Part shown: in pieces, positions 51,927-59,791 of the stretch
Layout of the letters: each line of letters opens with the position of its first letter
How positions within the stretch are numbered: position 1 is the first letter of the stretch
DNA from: Actinacidiphila acididurans
Lineage (GTDB): Bacteria; Actinomycetota; Actinomycetes; Streptomycetales; Streptomycetaceae
Reading direction: 5' to 3'
NCBI RefSeq assembly: GCF_016918855.1
Contig: NZ_JADKYB010000026.1
Location: 62,001-126,000, forward strand
DNA length: 64,000 nt
Notes under the pieces: model-generated
The model's database searches: none
Told to the model about the DNA's origin: nothing
What the model saw: the letters and a program-made list of their open reading frames with translations, nothing else
Translations under genes and position numbers: made by a program

Positions 51927-53086
51927 CAGGGGCGTTCCGTGCGGGTGTCGTCGGCGCGTACGGCGTCGAACGCGTCGCTCAGTACGGCCAGTTCGCGGTG
52001 GTCGGGGGACGAGCCGCGGACGTGGGCCACGAAGTCCTCGGCGATCTGCAGGTCGGTGCGGCCGCGCAGCCGGCGGGCGTAGCTGAGCGCGGGGTCGTCG
52101 GGCGCGGCCTCGGGCTCGAAGGCGAGGGCGAGGATGTGCGGGAAGCGGGCGGCGAGCGCGGCCATGGGTTCGTGCGGCCGGAAGGGGTCGGTGAGGGTGG
52201 CCTCGACCCAGGCGTCGGCGTACCGCTCCAGCTTGGGATCGGCGAGCAGGTCGGCGAGCTTGCCGCGCAGCCGGGCCAGCGGGCGCGGCACCGGCGTGTC
52301 GATCCGCTCGGCGGCGATCTCCCCGCCGGGGCCGAGGTCGACCAGCCACATGCTCTTGCGGTGGTGCTCCTCGGAGAAGGAGTAGGCCAGCGGCGAGCCG
52401 GAGTAGCGGACGCGTTCGCCGACCGTCTGGCAGCCGTGCAGATGGCCCAGCGCCACGTAGTCCACGCCGTCGAAGATCTCGGCCGGCACGGCCGCCACCC
52501 CGCCCGTGGTGATGTCGCGTTCGCTGTCGCTGGACACGCCGCCGGTGACGAAGGCGTGCGCCAGCACCACGCTGCGGGTGCCGGCCGGGCGCTCGGCGAG
52601 ATCCGCGCGGACCCGGTCCATCGCCGCGCCGAGCACCGCGGTGTGGTCGGCCCGCTCGGCGCCGAACTCCGAACGGACCAGCACGGGTTCGAGGTAGGGC
52701 AGGCCGTAGACGGCGATCTCGCCGTGCTCGTCGCTCAGCACCGCCGGGCGGTGGCAGGTCGCCGGGTCGGTGCGCAGGTGGACGCCGGCCCGGCCCATCA
52801 GCCCGGCCCCGACACCCAGCCTGCGGGCCGAGTCGTGGTTGCCGGAGATCATCACGGTGGGCACGCCCAGGTCGGCCAGCCGGTGCAGGGTGGTGTCGTA
52901 GAGCTCGACGGCCGACAGCGGCGGCACCGCCCGGTCGTAGACGTCCCCGGCCACCAGGACGGCGTCGACGCGTTCGGCGTGGACCGTGGCCACCAGGTGG
53001 TCGAGGAAGGCCCGTTGGGCGTCGAGCAGGTTCACCCGGTGGAACGACCGTCCCAGGTGCCAGTCCGAGGTGTGCAGGAAACGCAT
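51926..53086 (-). CDS. sbcD: SbcD, calcineurin-like nuclease subunit of SbcCD
   Basis: A 386-residue Mn2+-dependent phosphoesterase. Metal-binding motifs are HTSDWHLGRSFH at the N-terminus, VAGDVYDRA, ISGNHDSARRLG, LAHAFV and LGHLHGCQ. It processes DNA ends together with SbcC. It is the first gene of the operon and its stop overlaps the sbcC start by one base. Confidence 0.95.
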   Translation of the reverse strand: MRFLHTSDWHLGRSFHRVNLLDAQRAFLDHLVATVHAERVDAVLVAGDVYDRAVPPLSAVELYDTTLHRLADLGVPTVMISGNHDSARRLGVGAGLMGRAGVHLRTDPATCHRPAVLSDEHGEIAVYGLPYLEPVLVRSEFGAERADHTAVLGAAMDRVRADLAERPAGTRSVVLAHAFVTGGVSSDSERDITTGGVAAVPAEIFDGVDYVALGHLHGCQTVGERVRYSGSPLAYSFSEEHHRKSMWLVDLGPGGEIAAERIDTPVPRPLARLRGKLADLLADPKLERYADAWVEATLTDPFRPHEPMAALAARFPHILALAFEPEAAPDDPALSYARRLRGRTDLQIAEDFVAHVRGSSPDHRELAVLSDAFDAVRADDTRTERP

Positions 53087-53215
53087 GATCCCCGAAGACT
53101 AGCCGTACGGCGCAGCGTCCCGTGCGCGTACCCGCCGACCGGCAACACGGCCGGTCCGGGCGGCCGTACGCGGCGGCTTCCGCCGGTCCGGGCGGGCGCG
53201 TCGCCGTACGGGACG

Positions 53216-53842
53216 TCAGACCTCCACGTACGCGGCGCCTTCCACCGTGCAGGAGGCGGCGCCGGAGGTGGCGTCGGCGAGCCAGGCGCGGAAGGCGGGC
53301 ACGGCGTCCTCGGGGACGCCGAGGGCGATGGCGACCCGGTCGGTGTACGTCACCTCGCGCACGGTGTGGCCGGCCGCGCGCAGTTCGTTCTCCAGCCGGC
53401 CGGCCCGCTGGTGGTCGACGGTCACGGTGACCAGGGCGAGCCGGCGCCGCTCGACGGTGCCGATCTCGTCGAGCGCGGCGGAGACGGCGCCGCCGTAGGC
53501 CCGGACCAGGCCGCCGGCGCCGAGCTGGATGCCGCCGTAGTAGCGGGTGACCACCGCCACGGTGTCGCGGACCTCGCGGCCCAGCAGGACCTGGAGCATG
53601 GGGGTGCCGGCGGTGCCGCCGGGTTCGCCGTCGTCGCTGGCCCGGTGCAGGCGGCCGTCGGGGCCGATCACGTACGCGAAGCAGTTGTGGGTGGCCGCGG
53701 CGTGCTCCCGGCGGACGGTGCGGATGAACTCCTGCGCCGCCTCCTCGCTGTCCGCGGGGGCCAGGGCGCACCGGAACCGGGAGCGCTTGATCTCGCTCTC
53801 GTACACGCCCGCGCGCGCCACCGTCAGATACCGGTCGACCAT
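53216..53842 (-). CDS. YigZ/IMPACT family protein
   Basis: A 208-residue UPF0029/IMPACT protein, a widespread family of unclear function. The N-terminal domain has KRSRFRCALAPADSEEAAQEFI, THNCFAYVIG, SDDGEPGGTAGTPML and VTRYYGGIQLGAGGLVRAYG; a DUF1949-like ferredoxin fold follows. No Shine-Dalgarno sequence is seen; TACGCT (minus strand) ends six bases before the ATG. Confidence 0.9.
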   Translation of the reverse strand: MVDRYLTVARAGVYESEIKRSRFRCALAPADSEEAAQEFIRTVRREHAAATHNCFAYVIGPDGRLHRASDDGEPGGTAGTPMLQVLLGREVRDTVAVVTRYYGGIQLGAGGLVRAYGGAVSAALDEIGTVERRRLALVTVTVDHQRAGRLENELRAAGHTVREVTYTDRVAIALGVPEDAVPAFRAWLADATSGAASCTVEGAAYVEV

Positions 53843-53855
53843 TGCGCCAGCGTAG

Positions 53856-53872
53856 GGCCTGTCCGGTGGATC
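53856..53872 (-). promoter_or_regulatory. Promoter-associated 17-mer upstream of yigZ-type gene
   Basis: Read on the minus strand, GATCCACCGGACAGGCC precedes the -10-like TACGCT. The same 17-mer with one change lies at the same distance from the start codon of the YbaK-type gene at 54973. Confidence 0.55.
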
Positions 53873-53976
53873 CCGTCGGGCCGGGCCGCGGGCGGGAATG
53901 ACCGGGCCGGGTTTCTGGTTCGCGCCGGTATACGAGGGTGCCCGCGACGGGGCCCGGTGAACGGCTGGAGGACGGC

Positions 53977-54381
53977 GTGTACGGCGATGCGGCGACGGTG
54001 CGGAAGATCCTGACCGGCACGGGCGACACCTGGGCGGTGGTCGGCCTGTCGAACAACCGGTCGCGGGCCGCGTACGGTGTGGCCGCGACCCTCCAGCGGT
54101 TCGGAAAGCGGATCGTGCCGGTGCACCCGCTGGCCGAGACCGTGCACGGCGAGCAGGGCTACGCCTCGCTGAAGGACATCCCCTTCCCGGTGGACGTGGT
54201 GGACGTCTTCGTCAACTCCGCGCTCGCCGGAGAGGTGGCGGACGAGGCGGTCGCGGTGGGCGCCAAGGCCGTGTGGTTCCAGCTCGGCGTGATCGACGAG
54301 GCGGCGTACGAGCGCACCCGCACGGCCGGGCTGGACATGGTGATGGACCGCTGCCCGGCGATCGAGATTCCGCAGCTCTGA
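53977..54381 (+). CDS. CoA-binding domain protein
   Basis: A 134-residue protein consisting of one Rossmann-like CoA-binding domain: TWAVVGLSNNRSRAAYGVAA, RIVPVHPLAETVHGE, VDVVDVFVNS and AKAVWFQLGV. Function beyond nucleotide or CoA binding is unknown. The GTG at 53977 follows GGAGGAC; a start 13 codons earlier lacks a site. Confidence 0.85.
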   Translation: MYGDAATVRKILTGTGDTWAVVGLSNNRSRAAYGVAATLQRFGKRIVPVHPLAETVHGEQGYASLKDIPFPVDVVDVFVNSALAGEVADEAVAVGAKAVWFQLGVIDEAAYERTRTAGLDMVMDRCPAIEIPQL

Positions 54382-54433
54382 GCGGGGGCGGGAGTAGGGG
54401 CGAGCCTTGACCGGACGGTCCGCCCGCCGCCGG

Positions 54434-54973
54434 TCAGGCCGCCGGGATGCCCAGGCCGTCGAGGACCACGGCGCCGGGGAGGGCGGCCAGCACCTTGCCG
54501 GGAACGATGAGCTTGCCGCGCCGGGCCCCGCTGCCGATCACCAGGTGGGGCGCGTCGACCACGGCCGAGTCGATCAGCAGCGGCCAGGCGGCGGGCAGGC
54601 CGACCGGGGTGATCCCGCCGTATTCCATGCCGGTCTCCCCCACGGCGGTCTCCATGGGCGCGAAGGACGCCTTCCTGACCCCGAGGTGGCGGCGGACGAC
54701 CCCGTTCACGTCCACGCGGGTGGTGGACAGCACCAGGCAGGCGGCCAGGGTGGTCTCGCCGGCCCGCTTCCCCGCCACGACCACGCAGTTCGCGGAGCGC
54801 TCCAGCAGGTCCTGGCCGTAGGCCGCCACGAAGTCGGCGGTGTCCGCCTTCGCCGGGTCGGTGTCCACGAGGATCATCTCGTCGGTGACGGCCGCGGCGA
54901 CCGGCGCCGCAAGCAGTTCGCGTCGTTCGGTGGCGGGGTGGGCTTCCTCGAAGGACCCGATGGGTGCGCGCAT
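54434..54973 (-). CDS. YbaK/EbsC-family protein (second copy in window)
   Basis: A 179-residue member of the YbaK/ProRS-INS superfamily, longer than the first copy. Blocks visible are LLERSANCVVVAGKRAGETTLAACLVL, VNGVVRRHLGVRKASFA and MEYGGITPVGLPAAWPLLID. It probably edits misacylated tRNA, with a different specificity from the 161-residue paralogue. The ATG at 54973 is preceded at seven bases by TAAGCT (minus strand) and then the 17-mer shared with the yigZ-type gene. Confidence 0.82.
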   Translation of the reverse strand: MRAPIGSFEEAHPATERRELLAAPVAAAVTDEMILVDTDPAKADTADFVAAYGQDLLERSANCVVVAGKRAGETTLAACLVLSTTRVDVNGVVRRHLGVRKASFAPMETAVGETGMEYGGITPVGLPAAWPLLIDSAVVDAPHLVIGSGARRGKLIVPGKVLAALPGAVVLDGLGIPAA

Positions 54974-54986
54974 ACCGGCGAGCTTA

Positions 54987-55003
54987 GGCCTGTCCGGCGG
55001 ATC
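54987..55003 (-). promoter_or_regulatory. Promoter-associated 17-mer upstream of YbaK-type gene
   Basis: On the minus strand GATCCGCCGGACAGGCC precedes the -10-like TAAGCT and matches the copy at 53856-53872 at 16 of 17 positions, again 14 bases from the start codon. Confidence 0.55.
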
Positions 55004-55097
55004 TTGGGGGCTCGCGTCTGCTTCGGCTCGGGCGGGGGGGAGGTGCTTTCCGCCTCCGGCGGGAGGACCATGCGCACTGCGGCGCCACCGGAGTACC

Positions 55098-55253
55098 CAG
55101 GGGCGCGGGGCTGTAGTTGATATGCGGCTGGCGCCGCGTGGGCGCGACGAGCCCTCATCCGTGGCGCGGGTCGCCACCGGCCCGAAGGGGCAATTGCTGC
55201 CGTATCCGGAGCACCGGCCGGACGTGGTTGCTCGCGCAGTTCCCCGCGCCCCT
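55098..55253. repeat. Interspersed streptomycete intergenic repeat with 12-bp inverted ends
   Basis: AGGGGCGCGGGG (55098-55109) and its exact complement CCCCGCGCCCCT (55242-55253) bound about 130 bases containing GATATGCGGCTGGCGCCGCG and TTGCTCGCGCAGTT. From memory, very similar sequence is scattered through intergenic regions of many Streptomyces genomes. It lies in the 300-base gap between two leftward genes; no gene is supported there. Confidence 0.6.
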
Positions 55254-55273
55254 ACGGGCGCTCACCCGCCCGG

Positions 55274-56038
55274 TCAAGCACCCGCAGGGTCAGGGTCCTC
55301 CAGTTCGCCGAGGGCGAGGAGTTGTTCGGGGGTGATGCCCTCGGGGATGGGGATGGGGGCGGGGGTGCGCAGCGGGGGCTGCCAGCCGGCGTCGGGTTGC
55401 CAGCGGCGGACCACGCGGGCGGGGGCGCCGGCGACGACCGCGAAGTCGGGGACCTCGCCGCGGACCACGGAGCCGGCCGCGACCACCACGTTGCGGCCCA
55501 GGCGGGCGCCGGGGAGGATCACGCAGCCGGAGCCGAGCCAGGAGCCGCTGCCGATCTCCACGGGCGCGGTGCGGGGCCACTGCTTGCCGATGGGGCGGGT
55601 GGTGTCGTCGTAGGAGTGGTTGTCGCTGGTCACGTAGACGTACGGGCCGCAGAAGACGTCGTCGCCGAAGACGACGGGGGCCGAGGCGACGACATGGCTG
55701 CCGCGGCCGAGGACCACGCCGTTGCCCAGCCGCAGCACCGGGTCGGGGCCGAGGTCCGCGCCGGGCATCATGCCCGCGGCGAGGGTGACCTGCTCCCCTA
55801 TGACGCAGTGGTTGCCCAGGTGGATCCAGGGTTCGCCGAAGATGGTGCCCAGCGGGAAGGCCAGCCGGGTGCCCTCGCCGATCCGGCCGAAGCGCAGGGT
55901 GCCGGGGCGCTCGGCGGTGACGGCGCCGGCCCGCTGGAGCCAGCGCCAGCTGCGGTGCACCAAGCGCGAGGCCGCGCGGCGCCGCCAGGCCGCGCCCCTC
56001 GCGATCGCAGAAGAGAACACGTTCTCGTTCTTCGGCAC
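55274..56038 (-). CDS. Left-handed beta-helix acyltransferase (maltose/galactoside O-acetyltransferase-like)
   Basis: A 254-residue acyltransferase with hexapeptide repeats through the middle (IHLGNHCVIGEQVTLAAG, LGNGVVLGRGSHVVASAPVVFGDDVFCGP) and the acetyl-CoA-binding LGSGCVILPGARLGRNVVVAAGSVVRGEVPDFAVVAGAPARVVR. A His in TSDNHSYDD is the probable catalytic base. The N-terminal ~60 residues are basic and helical; the C-terminus is acidic and Pro-rich. The GTG at 56038 has no Shine-Dalgarno sequence but TACCGT (minus strand) ends six bases upstream. Confidence 0.85.
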   Translation of the reverse strand: MPKNENVFSSAIARGAAWRRRAASRLVHRSWRWLQRAGAVTAERPGTLRFGRIGEGTRLAFPLGTIFGEPWIHLGNHCVIGEQVTLAAGMMPGADLGPDPVLRLGNGVVLGRGSHVVASAPVVFGDDVFCGPYVYVTSDNHSYDDTTRPIGKQWPRTAPVEIGSGSWLGSGCVILPGARLGRNVVVAAGSVVRGEVPDFAVVAGAPARVVRRWQPDAGWQPPLRTPAPIPIPEGITPEQLLALGELEDPDPAGA

Positions 56039-56107
56039 GGACCCACGGTATACGGTGCCGGGGACGCGGCGGCGGGCCGCCGGGCGGACCTTCCGGGAGG
56101 GACGGCG

Positions 56108-56665
56108 ATGGCGGGTGGCGGGCACGGGCGGGACGGGGCGCTGATCGCGGCGGTCGCGGGCCGCGAACCGCGGCTGGACCCCACGGCCTTCGCGGCGCCG
56201 ACCTCGGTGGTGCTCGGCGACGTACGGCTCGGCGCGCGGGCCAGCGTCTGGTACCACACGGTGCTGCGCGCGGACAGCGCGCCGATCGACATCGGCGCGG
56301 GCTCGAACATCCAGGACAACTCCACCGTGCACGCCGACCCGGGCTTTCCGGCCCTGATCGGCGCCCGGGTCACGGTGGGGCACAACACGGTGCTGCACGG
56401 CTGCGTGATCGAGGACGACGTGCTGATCGGGATGGGTGCCACCGTGCTCAACGGCGCCCGGATCGGGACCGGTTCGCTGGTCGCGGCGGCGGCCCTGGTG
56501 CCGCAGGGCATGGTGGTGCCGCCCGGCTCGCTGGTGGCCGGGGTGCCCGCGCGGGTGCGGCGGACGCTCGGCCCGCAGGAGCGGGAGGTGATCCGGCTGA
56601 ACGCCGAGCACTACGTGGAGCTGTCGGCGACGCACCGGGACGCGCTGGGCGGCCCGGCGGTCTGA
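56108..56665 (+). CDS. Gamma-carbonic-anhydrase-like protein (YrdA/PaaY type)
   Basis: A 185-residue left-handed beta-helix protein. The metal ligands are three His residues in the pattern VHADPGFPALIGARVTVGHNTVLHGC, as in gamma-class carbonic anhydrases; many relatives have lost that activity and act as thioesterases or have unknown roles. The ATG follows GGGAGGG. It is divergent from the other beta-helix gene across 69 bases. Confidence 0.87.
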   Translation: MAGGGHGRDGALIAAVAGREPRLDPTAFAAPTSVVLGDVRLGARASVWYHTVLRADSAPIDIGAGSNIQDNSTVHADPGFPALIGARVTVGHNTVLHGCVIEDDVLIGMGATVLNGARIGTGSLVAAAALVPQGMVVPPGSLVAGVPARVRRTLGPQEREVIRLNAEHYVELSATHRDALGGPAV

Positions 56666-56699
56666 GGCCCGGCGGTCCGGGTCCGAGCCGGCTGGCCGG

Positions 56700-57368
56700 C
56701 TACTCGCCCTCGGTGCCGCTCATCGCCGGCTCGGGTCCGGCCGCCGCGGCGGCCGCCTCGATCTCGGCCTGCGTCTTGGCGGCGCGCCGGCGGACGAACA
56801 GCAGCGAGCCGATGCCGAAGAGTATCGCTATGCCGAGGCCGACGTAGCCGAACTTGCTGAGCCAGGGCTCGGCGACCTTGCCGACCTTGTAGATGATCAG
56901 CGTTATGCCGCCGGCCCAGACGATGCCGCCGAGCGCGTTGGCGATCAGGAAGCGGGGGTAGGGCATCTTGAGCACGCCGGCCAGCGGGCCGGCGAAGATC
57001 CGCAGCAGTGCGACGAACCGGCCGAAGAACACCGCCCACATGCCCCACCGCTGGAACGAGCGCTCGGCGGTGGCCACATGGCCGGGCGAGAAGTGCTTGG
57101 GGAATCTGCGCCCGAGCCGTTCCAGCAGGGGCTTGCCGCCCTTGCGCCCTATGGAGTAGCCGATCGAGTCGCCGGCGACCGCGCCGAAGATCGCGCAGGC
57201 GGCCACCACCCACGGACTGACATGCCCCTGGGCGGACATCAGCGCCGCCGTCATGAGCACGATCTCGCCGGGCAGCGGGATGCCGAGGCTCTCCACGCCC
57301 ACCACCAGACCCACCATCAGGTAGACGGCGACCGGCGGAATGCCGTCGAGCCAGTCCTGGACGTGCAC
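56700..57368 (-). CDS. DedA-family membrane protein
   Basis: A 222-residue DedA/VTT-domain protein with about five membrane segments. Recognisable are VGVESLGIPLPGEIVLM, AVAGDSIGYSIGR, FFGRFVALLRIFAGPLAGVLKMP and the final hydrophobic helix, followed by an acidic Ala-rich tail. The family functions in lipid scrambling or transport of undecaprenyl phosphate and in envelope homeostasis. GTG start. Confidence 0.9.
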   Translation of the reverse strand: MHVQDWLDGIPPVAVYLMVGLVVGVESLGIPLPGEIVLMTAALMSAQGHVSPWVVAACAIFGAVAGDSIGYSIGRKGGKPLLERLGRRFPKHFSPGHVATAERSFQRWGMWAVFFGRFVALLRIFAGPLAGVLKMPYPRFLIANALGGIVWAGGITLIIYKVGKVAEPWLSKFGYVGLGIAILFGIGSLLFVRRRAAKTQAEIEAAAAAAGPEPAMSGTEGE

Positions 57369-57532
57369 GGCTGGTCCCTCCCACGACGACGGTCGGTTGT
57401 GCGCACGGCGCTGCGCATGCCGTTGAGCCTAACCGACAGCAGGGACAATGCCGTCCGTCCAGCGGCGTAGCCGATGGGTGTACCTGCGGCGTACGGCACC
57501 GGGACGCGTCGTTCCGGCACGGTGGCGGACGC

Positions 57533-57985
57533 TCAGCTGTTCGGGCGCAATGTCCAGATGATGGTCATACGTCCCGTTTCCGCACCGTCCGCGCGTCGTA
57601 TCGAGACCTCGACGGGGAACTCCGGCCGCGTACCGGCGTCGAGTTCGGCCACCACCTCGGCGGCGGGCCGGCCGAGCTCCGCGATGGCGGTCACCTCGCC
57701 CCGGGCGATCTTGAGGAACGACATCTCGGCCCGCACCGGCAGCGGCACGGCCCGCTCGAGCTGGTCGCCGAAGGCCCCGATCACCACGGCCCCGGAGGCG
57801 GACTCGGCCAGGGTGAACATCGCGCCGGCGTGCGGCCCGCCCACGTGGTTGTGGTAGTCGGGCTGGTCGGGCAGCACGAGCACGGCGCGCTCGGTGGTGG
57901 TCTCCTCGTACCGCAGGTTCAGGGTGCGGACCATCGGCACACTGGCGGTGAGCATCTCGCCCAGCGAGGGCAACGTCTCGGACAT
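57533..57985 (-). CDS. PaaI/DUF4442-type hotdog thioesterase
   Basis: A 150-residue hotdog-fold protein. The segment HNHVGGPHAGAMFTLAESASGAVVIGAFG is the long helix with its preceding Gly-rich turn, and AEMSFLKIARGEVTA a core strand. It probably hydrolyses an acyl-CoA thioester; the substrate is unknown. Confidence 0.85.
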   Translation of the reverse strand: MSETLPSLGEMLTASVPMVRTLNLRYEETTTERAVLVLPDQPDYHNHVGGPHAGAMFTLAESASGAVVIGAFGDQLERAVPLPVRAEMSFLKIARGEVTAIAELGRPAAEVVAELDAGTRPEFPVEVSIRRADGAETGRMTIIWTLRPNS

Positions 57986-58057
57986 GCCTGGAGGTTACCA
58001 GCCGGTAGCCCGGTCCGGCGTGGAACCGCCGTCTCACCTCCCCTAGTGTTTCCAGCC

Positions 58058-59206
58058 ATGTGGCCAGACCAGCACGGGGGACAGCAGCACCCGCAGGGGG
58101 CACCCCCACAGCAACCCCAGGACCAACCGCAGCAGCCGTACGCGCAGCCCAACCCGTACGCCCAGCCGGGCTATCCGCAGCAGCCGCCGCAGTCGGCGGC
58201 CCCGCAGTACCAGCAGCCGCCGTCGCCGTACGGGACGCAGAACCCGTACGCCCAGCCGCCCGGCTACGGCTACCCGCCCCAGCAGCCCGCCGGTTACCCG
58301 ACCCCGCAGCCGTGGGGTCCGCCGCAGGCCGGCGGCCCGGACGGCCCGAGGCCGCCGCGCGACCGCCGGAACCTGACCATCGGCATCGCGGTGACCGCGG
58401 CCGTCGCCGTGATCGGCGCCGTGGTGGTGGGGGCCGTCGCCCTCACCGGCGGCGACAAGAAGAACGACGCGAAGGACGCCTCGCCGAGCCCCGGCACCCC
58501 GTTGGCGAGCACCGCAACGGCCGCGGCCCCGACGGCCACGCCGTCGCCGAGCGACACCGGCGCCGCGGTCACCGCGGGCTCCGGCGACTCGCCGCGCGGC
58601 GTCCCGGGAGCGCTCGACGTCAAGCCGGTGATACCGGGCTGGAAGGTGGTCAAGCGCACCGAGCGCAACGTCGCCTTCGACGTGCCGCCGAACTGGACGG
58701 TGGACGACGAGGGCACCGAGATCGGCTTCGAGGACAAGAGCGGCAACCCGGCCGTCGCCATGGGCGCCCCCGCCTTCTACAAGCGGAACGAGTGCACCGC
58801 CGGCAGCCAGAGCGCGGACGGCGCCGGGGCCGGCACCAAGGGCGCCAACGGGGCCAAGAGCGTGCGCAACGCCGCCGAGGTGGCGGCCGAGTCATGGGCG
58901 TACTGGGGCTTCCAGCAGAACGGCAAGGGCACCTTCTCCAAGGCGCTGGACAGCAAGGCGTTCCACAACGCGCACGGCATCACCGGCTGGCAGGCGATGG
59001 CCACCGCCACGAACGTGCCGCACGCGAACAAGTGCGTGACCGACGGCGCCGCCTACACGGTGGCCTGGATCGACCCGACGGTGCTCGACCCGTCCAAGCG
59101 GCTCGTGGTGTGGGTGCTCTACTGCGAGCGCGGCGTCACCGACCAGGTGCCCGCGGCCACGATCAGGAAGATCGAGAGCACGATCCGGCTGATGAAGGCG
59201 AAGTGA
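58058..59206 (+). CDS. Membrane-anchored protein with Pro/Gln/Tyr-rich cytoplasmic tail and extracellular domain
   Basis: A 382-residue protein. Residues 1-105 are a disordered PYAQP/QQP-type tail, a membrane helix spans about 106-130, and a Ser/Thr/Pro/Ala linker leads to an extracellular domain from about 190 (VIPGWKVVKRTERNVAFDVPPNWTV) with two Cys pairs. The topology resembles many streptomycete surface proteins near sensor kinases, but no catalytic motif was recognised. No ribosome binding site is present; TAGTGT ends eight bases before the ATG. Confidence 0.82.
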   Translation: MWPDQHGGQQHPQGAPPQQPQDQPQQPYAQPNPYAQPGYPQQPPQSAAPQYQQPPSPYGTQNPYAQPPGYGYPPQQPAGYPTPQPWGPPQAGGPDGPRPPRDRRNLTIGIAVTAAVAVIGAVVVGAVALTGGDKKNDAKDASPSPGTPLASTATAAAPTATPSPSDTGAAVTAGSGDSPRGVPGALDVKPVIPGWKVVKRTERNVAFDVPPNWTVDDEGTEIGFEDKSGNPAVAMGAPAFYKRNECTAGSQSADGAGAGTKGANGAKSVRNAAEVAAESWAYWGFQQNGKGTFSKALDSKAFHNAHGITGWQAMATATNVPHANKCVTDGAAYTVAWIDPTVLDPSKRLVVWVLYCERGVTDQVPAATIRKIESTIRLMKAK

Positions 59207-59791
59207 GCCTGGCCGCGCGGACCCGTACGGCACCGGGACCGCCGGGCGGGCCGAGCGGCACGGCAGGTAGCGCTCCGGGCAAAGCCCGGCCGCACGACCG
59301 GTGACGCCTCCGGGCCGCACGGCCCGGCGACAATCGGCCCGGTCCGGCCCGGGCGGCCGGGCACCGCGGAGTCCCCGGCGCGGCGAGTCGCCGGACCTTC
59401 CGCCGAGAAGAACCTGCCCGGTGAACGCCGACGAACCGGGCCGCACGGCCCGGCGACAATCGGCCCGGTCCGGCCCGGGCGGCCGGGCACCGCGGAGTCC
59501 CGGCGCGGCGCGTCGCCGGACCTTCCGCCGAGAAGGATCTGCCCGGTGAACGCCGACGAACCGGGCCGCACGGCCCGGCGGACCGCCGCACGTGGGCCCG
59601 GGCCGGCCTGGCCCGGGCCCGTACGGCCGGGCGGGCCGTACCGGAGCCGGCGGCGGAACCCGCCGCCGGACCTCCGCCGGGCGGGACCCGCGGCCGCCGG
59701 TGAACAGCAGCCGACCGGCCGGCGCCCGGACCTGCGGTGGGCCGCGGGAAATCGCCTTGCGTGCGCCGCGGGGCTCCGCGATAGTCCCCGG
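59207..59791. other. Non-coding region containing a 126-bp tandem repeat
   Basis: No gene is supported between the membrane protein and the MFS transporter. Open frames cross the tandem repeat on both strands but have no ribosome binding sites or family matches. Extremely GC-rich dyads follow the repeat array (for example CCCGGGCC-type blocks at 59595-59650). Confidence 0.6.
59312..59580. repeat. 126-bp tandem direct repeat (two near-identical copies plus a partial third)
   Basis: Copies start at 59312 (126 bp), 59438 (125 bp) and 59563 (about 18 bp retained), each beginning GGGCCGCACGGCCCGGCG. The two full copies differ at about four positions, roughly 97 percent identity. Each starts with the dyad CGGGCCG-CA-CGGCCCG, so RNA from the array would form repeated hairpins. 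Confidence 0.9.

Noticed and set aside
48378..54056. A single 1892-codon leftward open frame suggesting an SbcD-SbcC fusion
   Set aside because: SbcD is read in a different frame and overlaps SbcC by TGATG; the N-terminal part of the long frame is not SbcD and has no family match.
55322..56107. Rightward open frame extending the gamma-carbonic-anhydrase gene upstream
   Set aside because: It is antisense to the beta-helix acyltransferase gene; GGGAGGG before the ATG at 56108 defines the start.
59546..59791. MFS transporter starting inside the tandem repeat
   Set aside because: The extra ~80 residues are Arg/Pro-rich translation of repeat and spacer DNA; the GTG at 59792 gives the family-typical N-terminus.
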